From: Neospora caninum Liverpool
Lineage: Eukaryota; Apicomplexa; Conoidasida; Eucoccidiorida; Sarcocystidae
Direction of reading: 5' to 3'
NCBI RefSeq assembly: GCF_000208865.1
Contig: NC_018397.1
Span: 62,001-126,000, forward strand
Length of the DNA: 64,000 nucleotides
The notes below the pieces were generated by a model. It saw only the letters and a program-made list of their open reading frames with translations, did not search any database and had not been told where the DNA came from. Every line of letters begins with the position of its first letter. Position 1 is the stretch's first letter. The position numbers were made by a program, and so were the translations under genes. Below are positions 23,356 through 36,500 of the stretch, one piece after another.

Positions 23356-26300
23356 CTACCCTCGGCTCTCCGCATCCCTTCGTTTGTCTTTCGTAGAAGC
23401 CGCCGAAGACGAAGTGGACTGAGCGGGGCTCCGTCCGTCCCCGTTAGCACAGTGAGCAGAATTCTTTGCAGCCTTCCGCTTCTCTGTCGAGTCATCCTCA
23501 GAAGTTGACTCTTCGCTGCTCGTGCTCCCTAGACGGAGCAGTTCCGCCTGTATCTGATGCAAAGGCGACCGTCCACTCTCAGCACCCCAACTCCCTGGAC
23601 TTCCGCGCACTGCCGGCCCTTGCCGTCGTGGTGAAAACGGCAACGCCGCTGCACAGAAACGAAAGAAACACCACGACTCTCGGGGTACATCGGAAAATCG
23701 GTACGCAGTTCTGCCGCTCGACACGCGTCCCGGCCCGAGAAGAAGCGGCGCCACCGTCCCACCAGCTGAGCGACAGCCACAAGGAAAGACGGCCGTGAAC
23801 CTTTAAACCAAAGCGCAGGGACCGGCAACAGCCACACGGTACGGTCGGCAGTTGCACGTAGAGAGCCCGTCACTCTCTCGAGCTCCACCCAAAACCGCGG
23901 CAGTGTTTCGGCTGGCCCGCAGCATCTGCACGACTCAGACGAATGGGAAACTGACACGAGAGAGCGAACGTGATCCAAGCCTGAAACTGCTGGCGACCCT
24001 GGTCGCACGGGAGACCGCCCTTGGCAACACCACGCCAAACTGTGAGTAAATCTCCACGGAAAAAAGTGGATAATCGCGTGACAGCGAGACGTACTTTCAG
24101 AAGGGAGCATCAATAACTCACTGCTCGCCCGTTGTTTGTACTTGGACATTGACTCCTCTGAAGCGGAACGCACACAAGCGCAAAAAATGCATAAAACATG
24201 CAGTTCATGTACAGACACGCAACTGTGAAGCAGCGGCGCACACCCAAGCGAGGTCTTTGCAGCGCATGCACGCACACCAGCGATTTCAGACACAGGCTGG
24301 CACCGTTCTCCGAGTTTTCCCCTCTGCATGCCGCCGGAAAACTTCTGCCATCCTGCAAGTATTAGTCGACAAAGCGTTAACGCAGACCGCACACTTGGAG
24401 AACGCTCTGTGCCGGAGCTGCGACACGGTGGTACACGTGCATCTGGTCTCATCATGAACCGACTCCGGAAATCGCTGCATCGGCAACCAGAGGCGCGACA
24501 CTCTGCCCGACCCGCCAAAACCCGTTCACTGCAGGCTGACACAACACTACCAGCGCATCCATCCGCGCGTGACTCAACGTCCGGCTACAAGTCGCCTTGA
24601 TAAGAAGACCAACAAGCGGCAACCACGTCCGGGTCTTGAGTTCTGTTCCCCCCTCATGCAGAGTTGTTACAGCCTATCTCCCGGAATTTCATCCCTCGGA
24701 ACGTACCATAATTTGAAGAGGAGAGATTCATGAGAGTGCTTAGGTCGATTCGCCGAACGGATGCGTCGTTAGGCGTGTCAACCCCGGGAATCAGATCCAG
24801 CCCCGCCATTCGGGCCTCGTAGTGAATCATCTAAGAAGTACAGGATTCCGCACACAGATCGGCCAGCCACGACATCACGCTCCGGCATTTCATTTTTTTA
24901 CTCGAGTGTCTACTCTGGTCAAATCTGGCCGAGCCGCTCAAAAGGAGCTCTCATACTCGTCCTCCCCTGTCGCGAACACAAAAACGTGTGTCTAGACAGT
25001 CAACTCTGTCCCAGTTAACACGGATGTTGTTACTCTCTTGGGCACCACACACATCCCGAGAGAAGGCCCCAAGGAACGTGTTGCAATGCTCACCAGAGCA
25101 TGCGCCCGTAAAAGCACAAGGCGTGGCAGACGGCATACCAGAGGGGAGGCAAAGGAGCCTACTTCTGACCACCAAAAGCGCTAGGTAGGCTCTGTCTCCC
25201 AGAGGCACACACAGCGCGAACCTTACTTTTATTTCGTCGTCGTCGCCGAGCTGGGCCTCCAATTCGACTAGGCCTTTTCTGAGAGAAGACTCCATGTGAC
25301 GAGCATGTTGCTCCAGCTTGGTGCTCAACGCTGCATGCAGCTGATCTTCGAACACCATGATGTCTTCCATTTGCCAGACTAGGCTGTCGTCGGGTGCACT
25401 CCCCTTCAACTCTGTCGACACCATTGAATCCAAATCACTGTCGCGTTCGCTGGCGAATTCACTGGTTGAAAAGCTGTCTATGAACCGACCAGTTCTCCCA
25501 GTTGTATCGTGGTTAAGCAACAAAGATTCCACAAGATCGACAAATCCCATCTTATCTACCGAATTCTCCTTCCTCGGACGTGTGGGCTTGGTAGCCGCGT
25601 TGTCCTCGTCGCTCGTCACCCCCTGGAAACGCACAACTGTCGAGCCTCCCTTCGATTTCTTTTGAGAGTCTCCACCATCTGCTGCGTCTGGTCCAGGGGG
25701 AGTTTCTCCAGCTCCAGGGGTCGTAGACGCCCACGGATCTCCCCACCTGAAATAGGACCAAAACGTTGACTGGAACATTTCCAGTTTGCACACACAGACA
25801 GGATCCGGAAGCCAGGCAATTCACGGAAAGCATGAATCTAAGACGCTCTCCCGCTGTCATTCTGCATGCATCTAATACGCAGAGACACACACAGGCGACC
25901 ACGGGGGCAGTGGTAAAGATGGTAGGCCACATGTATTTAGGATATATTTTTAGCTCCTGCACAAGATCCCATAAAGACACATGCATCAAGGAAGTTCTCT
26001 TGCTCCCGCGCAGGGGAAAATGTCTTCACCCAGGGTTAAGAAGGCAGCCGAACAAAGGCAGGCGGTGAAAAAAACGTGCAGTCCTACGTCTGTGTGGAAC
26101 AACGACGAGGAAGTGTGCTGTCATGCCACCGAATCGAAACACAGCTGCCCCGCGGACGGCCACCCCCCAAAGTGTGCCGGTCCTCCGCACAGGAGCGAGA
26201 GGACACACCGGCGGATCGATTCTACGGACAGTGCATGCACACACAGACGTAGATCTCCTTCGCCCTATGCCTCCATTATGTGGAACGGAGAACCATCGTC

Positions 26301-27000
26301 CGGGGGACTGTCCCTCGCAAGTCGCAAGCAGCCTCCGAGAAACTTCCGCAACTCACGCGTAGATCCCCGTATGCATGACGGAGTCGACATGTGGCGCTGC
26401 CGCCTCAGACCCGACTGCCGAGTTCCAACCGGCTCAACGCACGACCGGCGCACACAGAGTTCCGCAAAACCAGCCAGAAATATGCGTCGCAGCGCACGCA
26501 AAAAGTTCGGTCCCATGTGTGAGACGCGTCCCCCCTGGGGACTGCTGCCTCGAATAGACTGACGGCACAGGGCTCTCGCTGGTCTGAAGAGACGTGAAGT
26601 TCAGACTTACGTCTTCACCGCCTGCAGATGGCGCGGCAGTCGCCGCCGTATCCGGCTCCGGCGCATCCGAACTGCGATCGGCAGGAGCGGAAGAAGGCTC
26701 GGCCGGCCCTGTGTCTCGCGCGCGTGGCGAGTCGCTTCGGGCCTTTTTATCTGTCCGATCGCTCTGGGCGGGAGACGAAGAAGTTGGAGTCGGCCCATCC
26801 TTTCGCGCCGATCCATTGGCGTCGGAATCGGCGTGGGGTGCCGAAGCTTCGGAAGGCGAATTTTTCTGGTTACTGCTCCCTGTCTTGTCTGCCGCGCGGG
26901 GTTCCAGCGCGCTGTCGACAGAAGCTGTCGCCGTAGAGGAAGTCTCCCCGCCTTCCTCTGGCGGATCTCCGGACGCGTGCATCTCGGCCGCACCGGACAT
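23356..27000 (-). CDS. Uncharacterised multi-exon protein, acidic/Ser-rich N-terminus
   Basis: Exons that can be supported: 27000-26611 (ATG, MSGAAEMH, 130 codons, donor GAC|GTAAG), 25746-25227 (donor AAA|GTAAGG) and 24830-24707 (acceptor TTCTTAG, donor TATG|GTACGT). A terminal exon ends at 23356 with a Ser/Asp/Lys-rich tail, SSEESTSEDDSTEKRKAAK. A short exon around 25998-25931 (WDLVQELKIYPKY) joins the first two in phase but needs a weak GTGGCC donor. The acceptor of the last exon (near 23609) is also uncertain. The first 130 residues are disordered (Ser, Pro, Asp, Ala). The second exon contains a predicted helix rich in His, Glu and Leu (LHAALSTKLEQHARHMESSL). No signal peptide, membrane helix or enzymatic motif was seen, and I do not recognise the family. 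It is transcribed in the same direction as the proteasome gene, about 2.5 kb away. Confidence 0.6.
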
Positions 27001-30000
27001 TTTGGCCGACCGCAGGACGGCTGAGATAGCGTGAATGAAAGCAGGAGGAGGTCGGGGAGGCGCCTGGTCTCGAGGCCGCACCGAGCGCGCGAACGCTGCA
27101 GAGATCAGTCCTTCTCCGCAGGAAGAGGTCGTTGACGCACGTACGAGATGGAAGAAAGGAGGGTGAGCAAACAGAAACGACGGGAATAGGAACACCACGG
27201 GAAAAGGCTTTAACGCACACTGAACCTGTACGAGTGAGGGAGTGAACCGCTTCGAGAAACATGTTCCATGATTGCCGACAACCGGCCTTCACAAGAGAAC
27301 GGTCGAGTCTGAGACAGCCTCTCCGCCGTTTAGCGGCCTCGCGCTCCTCCGCCCGCATCCACATAATAGCGCGGGGCAAATGGCGCCGGCATCAGGCAAC
27401 CAGTAGCCGAACCGGCACAGACGTGGGATGCCTGAGAGGCGCACGTTAGCAGCGAACGGATCCCCACGCGAAGCCGCGGAAGGATCTCCGGGCGCCTTCC
27501 AGTAGACTACGCCTGCTGGCGGTCCAGCATTGCGGAGGGACCGGACTTTTGGGTAGAGAAAAAGGCTGAGCAGGCGGCGGACGCAGCAGAGCCGGGTCGT
27601 TCCCCCCGGTGGCCAAGTAAGTACGTGGCAAAGCGCTCGGGACGGGTGAGGCATTCGAAGAACCAATTTAAAATCCAGAGAAAGTAGGGGGATTGGACAA
27701 GCGCCTTCGGCTGCCTGCCCTCTCTGATTCAATGACGGAGCAACCTAAAGCGCGGATACCGGGACAGAACTTTTTGGAAGGAAACAAAAGTGGACCAGAG
27801 ACCTGGTAAACGAGAATTTGCCCAAAGTTTGCTAAACGAGGAAGACAGAAGGAGCAGTAGGAAAAAGAAGAGAAAGAAGACAAGCAACGGGGTTTACGAG
27901 TTGAAGCGGGGATTGGTTGGCATGACCCTGCGCACGCCTAAAGCATGGCAACGCCCTCAGTCTTTGAGACGAAACTCAGGAGCCCAAAAAAAATGTACAC
28001 ATTCGTTGGAATATCCACAGTGTGACTTGAACAGAACACACCTTCGATTTTCCACCACGATAACGGGTCTTCGAAACTTCTTCGGGTAGCTCGATACCTG
28101 GCAATCGAAGGCTGAGCGCAGAGCCTGAGATCAGCCGATGGCTCTTCCCGACGCCGAAAAAGGAAGAGATACAGACGACGCAAATGGTACAAAGCTAAAC
28201 ATAAAGACGACTGCGTGGGACCGCTAAAAGCTCGGCAGAAGAAAATTGCCCCGAGTGCGCACAGCCCCAGTCCTAACGTGTTAGCCAAGAGCCTCGAACC
28301 TGACGCATGTTGAATCGAGCCGAAACAGGGGGAACCCTCATTCGCGCAAGGGCGGCAGTCCCAGCATGCATGGTCAACCGACTTTCCAGGGTTCTTGCGC
28401 TACAGCAAACTTTTCCGTGGTGAAGAAAGGTGACACGATACATAGAAAATACAAAATAGCGGGCATTCCCTCTGGCTCAGGCTTTTCCAGGATTTTCGGG
28501 GGAGGTGGAAAACGGTGCCAAAGGACTGCATTCACGAAGAAACCTCGGCAGGGAACAGCGCATCTGCCGGTCACTGGAAAAAGGATGAGATTGCCCAACT
28601 CCGAGCGTACACGGTAGCCGCCTGTCACCAGTACCATTGATCCACTTTTTAGCAGACAGCGGAGTCTGGTGGACCTCGTGTCAAGTGAGCGTGACGCCTT
28701 TCGAAGTTGTCGGCTGGACCGAAGTCTCGACACTCCACTGCAACAGCATACAAACCCCTGTGGATCTACGTGTGAAATCGGAGTGGCTTCCGCAATGCAT
28801 CTCGGCTCCAGATTTGGCAGATCAGATTTTTCACCCGCGTTGTGCTTCCACCTGCGCGCCTTGAAAGCACATGTTTTGTTACGTCCTGCGGTAAGCGCAG
28901 CTTGTCGGTCTGTGCCAGAGTTGGCCGCTTCCTTCAGTCGGTCGTGACACGGGTGCTGCTTGTATACAACACGCGAATCTCACGCACACAGCTTAGTGGT
29001 ATACGAAGGAGGCTCCGAGAACCCGATGCGGGTTGACTGTTCAGGGGACCAGCAAGAAGAGGTAGAGAGGCTCTGGGTGTAGGACGACGCCGTCGAATGC
29101 ATGGAGCCAAGGTAATATACTCGGGGCAGCGCCTGGCCGCTTCTCTTCAGCCTTCGTTCCTCGCTTCGTGGCACGATCAGCACTTCAAAGATATAATTGC
29201 CTCCTCTGGAGCATGCAGCACTGTATGGGGCAGTCGTCTCGGCGAGTGTGTGCTCACCGTCTCACACGAGGTCGGCACTTTCCGCCCGCAAAACGGTTGG
29301 CTGTCCGTCGCTTCCGTCCTCCCTTTAGCAGCGGCCAGCACTGAGTGGTTTTGCTTTGTGCCAGCCTGAAGAAACTGCTGGGTTTGCTCACTGGTTGCCC
29401 TCAGAGTTGACAAGGGACGGGCACAGGCAACAGACTCTCGCGAAAGGCAGCGCCTGGCACAAGTCGCTCCCTAGTTAGACTGGACGTGGTCTTACGGTTG
29501 TCAAGCATGATTTTCCGTTGATACAAGCGAGTCTCTTTGGAGCAGCCTGGCGCCAGTCACGATACGATACAGCGGCGGTTGTTGAAGCAGCTGGAGGTAC
29601 GTAGGTTGAGCGTGTAACAGACGTACAACACATGCAGCTTAACAGGCTTCTAAGCATATGGACGGGAGTCAGATTGAACTGTGGACTGCCTATAGGAGGC
29701 TTACCAAAACTCCTGCTCACTCCACTGACTCAAACCGAAACGCTCAGTCCTCGTTAACGGCCCAGTGCTTCCTGGCCATCGCGCAGCGACCTTCATTCTG
29801 TCCGGGCGTTGTCACTCGTGCACGCGTTGCGGTGCGGCGGACGCTGGTGTGTCAAAGAAAGCAGATACCCAAACACGCAACAGCCACAGCTTGTCGAAAG
29901 CAACGTACACCGTTGTGCTTTTTCTCGCTTTCATGCATTTTGGCGCTGCAAGTGAGCGACTGTGCAGGAATTTTTTGTTTGTTTCCGTCGTAGAAGGCTG

Positions 30001-30521
30001 CACGCTAACCTACTAGCCCTTTGTCTTCACATTGAGTGTGCAGGGGTTGAGGGAGCGGCGCTCGTGTCCCGATGTCCGTGTAGCGTCGCTGGGATTTTTC
30101 TCAGCGTCTTCTGGAAAGTCACTTTTACGCGAGCAAACCCGATTCATGCCGTCGAGTTGTTGTTTCTCCTCCACAATGTTTTGGCGCTCGCAACTGGCGG
30201 CCGATTTCCCTTGTCCTTGTCTCTCTGCATGCAGCCGTCCCCGTGTCAGCGTTAACGTTGTTTTCTTCCCGTGCCTCGGCCACAAGCGTTTTATTTGAAG
30301 AGGAACCTTAGTCCGCTCCATTTCTTTGGAACACTTTTCCCGCGATATGTAGTGTATTCTTCAGCAGCTCCGCACATCCACACGGTAATATGTCCCGAGC
30401 CTGCCAAAGAGCCGCTCTCAAACAGTCTCCGTCGTGTTGCTCCGTTTGTTTCTTCTCCGCTTTTTCCCGTGCACTTTTCGTCTTTGTGTCCCACGCGTTC
30501 CTCGTTGCGGCCTTACCCACG
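27001..30521. other. Divergent intergenic region
   Basis: Lies between the starts of the - strand gene at 27000 and the + strand gene at 30522, so it should contain two outward-facing promoters. Only scattered short ORFs were seen. Confidence 0.5.
30226..30232. promoter_or_regulatory. TGCATGC element upstream of the PSMD5-like gene
   Basis: TGCATGC about 290 bp upstream of the ATG at 30522, after a pyrimidine-rich stretch. It matches the GCATGC word bound by ApiAP2 factors. No experimental support is available from sequence. Confidence 0.3.
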
Positions 30522-33500
30522 ATGTTGGCTGCGTTCGACGATCCGTCCCAGGCCCAAGCCCCGCGGAAGGCATCCGCAGCCGTGCTGACAGAGTTCGTCG
30601 ATTCGCCGGCAAGCAGCCAAGCGCTCGCGGAATTTCGACGGCATATCTCCCCTGGAGAACTCGTTTTACAAGCTGCACAGACTGCTGCCCATACAGCGGG
30701 CGGAGCCAAGGCGGAGTTGGGGGAGAATGAAGAGAGCGATGAACTGGTGCTCATTGCTCGAGGCCTTCGAAAATGTCTCGCCTACGATGGAATTCTTGAG
30801 AGTGTTGTCAGAGATCCGCAAGTAAGCCAGCAGGGCCGTAGATGGAGAGAAGAGAAAGGAGGCGGCCCCACCGTTTAGCCACGCGCGTCAGTGATCGCAT
30901 CCAATGCTGTGTGCACACCCTTCAACAGTTTATTCAGATGAAAAGTGCACCGCTAACCAGATGCAGTGGAGGGCCCCATCTGCACACGTGCTTTCCGCTT
31001 TTTGCAGGAACCTTTCAAGGGTCGTTACAGGTTGTGTGACGTGCTCGATTGTTTGTGGGTGCCTTGAGGATGTGGCAGGTAGCGGCGCACGTCGAAACCG
31101 GGGGGATGCCGTGGGTTCCCGATACGTCGCGAGATTTCTTCCGGCCAGCAAACACTTTCGAACTCACGTGGCTTCGTGCCTGTCTTCCTGTTTCCCAGCT
31201 CCGTCGTGTCCTTATTGACGCTGCAGACAGCGGAAGCGCTTTACTGAGGCGTTTGCTGGTGCAACAGCTTGGCAAACTGATCGACCGGGGACGTCCAGGT
31301 GAGTGCAAGAGCTTTGGGATGTACGTACACCGATGTGTCTCTGCTTCTCAAGCTGTCGCCATGTACGACTTGTTGCTTGTTCGTCAATCGACGTTCGTAT
31401 CGGTGATACAGAAGAGCCAGCACTTTGTATTTTGTCCCAGAATGAGCTAGGTTAAATGACGAGCTTTCGCGTTCTGTGTCAGTTGCGTACTTTTGGCCCA
31501 AAAAAGCGACTCCTTGTCGCTGTCGGCTGCGAGGCGGCCTCTTGCTCTGCCCCTGAACTCCCAGCTACGCTCTCGTGTTTCCAGAGTTTTTTTGTTCGTC
31601 AATTGCTTCCTCAGGCGTTGAACTCGCCATTGAAGCGAACCTCTATCGACTTCTCCCTGGTCTCTTGGGCGACCCTGACGTTGGAGTGGCGAGCGATGCA
31701 GCCAAGGCTCTCGTAGCTAGCTTATGTGTCCCTCAGGGCTGTGAAGCGTTCTCTTCACCTGCGTGCTTCCAGGCGCTTATTAGCCATGCCGCTTCAAGAA
31801 ACGAGGTAGAGAACGAAGCCAGAGTGAACAGCTTCGTCTATTTACGGAGGAGAATGATCTGTTTGCGAGTGTAGGCGTGAGCATTTCCGTCTGTTTCACC
31901 GTGTGGGCTTCGGTTCGTCAACCCACATATCCTCGGTCACTCTCTCGCGCAGTCCGGATGTCTCAGCGTATCGATGGCACAAGAGGACAGAAGAACGGTC
32001 TGTGTTCCTTCGCCTTGTCCTCCCTTTTCCCGTATGCTGCGGCAGATGGTGAAGGTCAGGGCGTTCGCGCTGTTCGTTGAAGCCGGGCGGAAAAGCGAGG
32101 AGATTTTCAATGAGATGGTCAACAGGGGCGCCTTTACTGTGCTGCTGAACGCCTTCGCAACCGACGACTTGCTCCTAAAGATATCGCTCGTGTCTCTCAT
32201 TGAACAAGTGAGCAACAACTTCTCAGTGAACGCGCTCGGCGGCATTGCCCCATGGCACCGTACGGAGAGGCAGGCATCCTCTCGTACTCACGGACAGGCA
32301 TCACGGTATATGCATACATGCACACATCCGCGCATGCACACGGAGGCATCCGCAAGGTCGGAGCTATACATTGAGGTTCCTCCTGGATTCGCCAGCGTCT
32401 CTGCGAGTTGCGTCGACACCGAGGGGCGCATGCAACATCCGCCACGCGCTGCAGGTTCGTTCACAGACAAAAATGTGGCCCTGGGCTGTTGTCTGTTCCG
32501 GTTTCTGAAGCTCGCGTCCTACCCCGCTGGAGCGAAGTACCTTGCCACGTCGGCGATTCCGCGTCGGCTCATCAGGTAGGGGGTGTCTCCGTCTGCATCA
32601 AGTTATCTGGCCCCGCTCCAACGTACGGCAAGGAGTTTTCAGTCGTCGCTTCATGCGCTAGAAAAGATACCTTTTCCAAACTCCACAAGTACCGGCTATT
32701 AACTGCGAGCTCCAAGTCGACGCGGGCAACATACGTGCCAGTGTCGTGCATGGAAACGACCTGAGGCGTTTGTCGGGGAACTGGATCTGTCAACATCAGC
32801 CCAAGGCTCTCAAACCACACAAACAGGCGCCGTAGCCGCATCTCGGTGCCGCTGCAGCCTTCTCCAGATGTTCTCCGTCCTGCCATCTCAGCGGCAATCG
32901 CGTCCAAAAACAGATATATGCGCTGGCGTATCCACTCTTGTGCCTGTATTTGCCTATACTTATAGACGTCGTTCTGGGTAAATATATATATATATATATG
33001 CACATATTATATATATATATGTATAGATAAAATAGGCACATGTGCATCTGGACAAAACTGTCTCCTAACTTCTCTTTATTTTTTGGCGTTGTGTTGCGAG
33101 TCCCTTTCCCCGTGAAGACTCGAGCCTGAGCCCAGCAATCGAAATATTTGGGTGCATGTAGACGGAGGGCGAGAGATGTGCATTTCCAAGTTGACTCCAG
33201 CACACGCGAGCACCCGCCAACATGTGTGTGTATCGGCATGTTCCGTCAATGCCCGTCAACCTAAATGCGTGTCCTACTTGTTCTGCGGTTTTCTGGATTT
33301 AATGTCCAGACAGCAACTGGGGCAGCGCCGCGCTCAGCTCGTGCGTGGACAAGAAGTAGACGAGCCACCGGAAAGGGCGTGTCTGTGTTTTTTTCAGCGA
33401 GCTCGCCGATGAATCTCTTGATGAAACATCCCGAGTTTCTCTTGTCCACGCCGTCGCAGAGGTGATAAAACAAGTAAGGCTCGTGGCTCTGCCAAAAAAT

Positions 33501-36500
33501 CTCTCTCTTCCTTCGCCTTCTCCCCCAACACATGGGTGCCCGCATGCTCTGTTGTGGCCGCGCTGATGGCATGCAGTACTCTGCGCAGCACGCGCTTCGC
33601 AAGCGGATCCGCGTGTGCATGTATCCGTGTTTTTTTGCGTGCCGTAGTCTCCCTGTTTTAAAGCGTAGAGGACGACGTCTGGATCGCCCTGTGTGCTCCT
33701 GCATCTCTCGTGTGTGCGGGCACGCAGCGACCGGAGATCGCCGCCGAGATGTTCCAGGTCGAGGACGGCGTCTTGGCCCGAACGCTAGCGGTGAGCGCGT
33801 CTCCGTTAGGATCCTTTTCTACACTTTCCTCGTTCCGTTTTTGCCCCGCACGGTTTCCCCTCGGATCGTCGGGCCGTCGAAACGCCTCTCTTCGGGAGGC
33901 AGAAGCCAACTATCCGGGCTGGGAATCTGTCCCCGAGCGAAAAAAAAGCGGAGGAGGGGCCAGAGTTGCGGCGTCACCTTGTCCCCTTTCTTTTTGCATC
34001 CACGTTCCGATCTTTTCTCTCTTCTCCTTCTGCGCTGAAACAGAGAGGCTCGAGGCGCCCTCTCGTCGCCGTTGAAAGGGATATATATACGTGCGCGTTT
34101 TTTTCTGTTCCTAGGACTTCCAACACAGCGTCCCGTCGACGCCCCAAGAGAAGAGCGAACTGGTGAGAGCTGAAAGTGTGGCAATGATGCGTTTTGTGGT
34201 TTCCGTTCTTCTGCCTGCGAGGCCCCCGCGACGGAGCAGCTGTCTTGCCTTCGTTGCCGGCTTTCGTTCTGCTGCGTTTCCGATGCCTTTGGGATCGAGT
34301 CTCCTGTCCTTTTTCTGCCCACCAACTCTCGTCTTTCCCGGCGCTCGTTGTTTCTCCTACCTCGATGTGCATGCTCTGCTGCGCGCGTCCTGGGACCGTC
34401 CCCGTCCGTTCCGATGCCGCAGCGCCTCCACGCCCTTTCCACTGCGCCGTCGTCTCCTTCCCTTTCCTCCACATCCTCTGTTTTCCCGTCCCTCTGTGAT
34501 TCTCTCAGTGTTGCGCAATCGCTGCGTGGGGGAGCATCGCCAGTTCGCCGCTCGGCTATGCAGCGGTCCAGAAGGCCGTGCCGGTAGTCGGCGCCAATGT
34601 AAGCTCTTGTAGTGTTTTCCCATTGAAGCCTAGGGGCGAGCCTTTCGTGCGTTATCGTGGTTTCGCGGCGCGGGCCCTGCCAGGCGTTTCCAGTGCGCTT
34701 CCCGAAGCGTCTCTGCGTCAGGTGCTCGCCGTCGATCTCAATGCATGTAGCCGTGTAGAGCGGGCTTGAACCGCGAACGTTTCAAGACGGAAAGGCCAAA
34801 ACGCGCTCACCAAAACGTTGAAAACGTTGCCTCAGAGGGATGCCCCAGCCTTCCTGTTGTCGTCACCCGCCTCCACTGTCCAGGGCGCAGTTCTCGGTAG
34901 GAGACGGAGTCAGAAGCGATTTCTTTTGGTGTTTCTTTTTGGGCCGGCGCGCGTGTTCTGTTGGTGCCGCCGACGCCGGGTGGTTTTTTCGAAGGGAGGC
35001 GAGTCTTCGAGTCGTCTGCCGAATCGAACCAGCCGTGTGGCGTGGCATTTGTCGCCTCGCAAAAAGGTTGCCTCTGTCGCTTTTTCCTCCAGGTCGGCGG
35101 GCACTTCACGGGAGAGACTGATGTCGCCAATCTGGCCATGGACGCCTGGAGCAACGTGCTGAACTCTCTGTAGGTTGGCAAGCGAAGAAAACGCGGGGAA
35201 CGGGGGGAGGGGGGGGGGACAGTTCCTGCCTCGCGTCCAGTCTGATGACAGACCCCGGACAAGAGAAGGGCGGGCGCAGCGCGTCGGCTCTTTCAGGCAG
35301 AAAGCGCATCCCTTCAGCAACCCTCATTTCTCGGGTCTCGTGGTGGGCGTCTCCAGGCGAAGACACCAGTTATTTAGTTAGAGGCCTCGAGTCATGTGTG
35401 AAGTATTACGTATACACAGTACGCACACAAAGGCTTTAAGAGAAGGACCGCGCAGGCAAGGGAGGCGCAGTGGCTGCCTTGGGAACGTCGAAAAGACACC
35501 GAACAAAGTGAATCGCTGTGTGCGTTGAGTCTGAGAGATCTCCAAAGTCTTGAAGCATTTTTGTCGCGCTGCATTTCAGAAAAACAACCGTCCGGGCGCC
35601 TCGCCGTCGGAGTTTACGTGCCGGTGTTCCTTTCTTTTGCCAGCGCCGCACAAACATGTCGAGAGAACGGATGTACGCTGTGTCACCTCTCTTTCCGGAG
35701 TTCAAATGCCGCCACACACGGAGGCGGGCTGTCTCCCTTCCGAGCGCGTCATCCGGGGTGATCGAGCTGGCGCTGGCCTGCACAGCTTCCACGGACGGGG
35801 CTCCCGTGGATCCCGGCGGGCGGTCAACCGGACCGAGACACACGGAACTTCTGGACGTTCAGAAAGCGGCGGTGGCGTTCTCGTTTTCCCGGGGTTTTCC
35901 GTTCCGTCTGTTTTTCCTTTCGTCCGGTCTCGTCGTCCGCTTTATCTGTGTCTCGCTGCATTTTTGCGTTCCCAGGCCGGATCCACTTGCCCCGGACGTG
36001 ATAGCCGCCGTCGTGTCTCTCGTCGAGCCCGTAAGCGTCTCTTCTCTCGCACGCCAGGTGCCGCGTGCGCGTTCGTCGTGCCGCACTCTCGCGATCCTTT
36101 CTCTCTCTTCCCAGCCTCCTCTCTGCTCGTTGTGGGCCCTCGTCCCCGCCCCTTTTTGCTGCCTGTTCTGCTGCCTTCGACTCCCCCGAATTCCCGTTCC
36201 TGCGCTGCTCAGCTTTCGCTCCCTAAGAATCCGTGTCCGCACAGTCGAAAGTGGTGTGGCGTGGCGCGCAGCCGTCGGAGAACCAGCATCGACTCTCGGG
36301 AGAGAATTTGCGATTTTCGTCGTGGCCGACCAACCATGTTTGCCTTACCTTAGGCCTGCAGTACTCACGTGTCGCGACCGTTTGGGGAAAGCAGAGCTCA
36401 TTCGTACCCTCTTCTCACCGGTAAGCTGACCCCGTGAAACGGTCTTCCCCGTCGCTTTGGCACGATTCGCGTCTCTCTGTCCCGCCCCTCTCCTGCGCTC

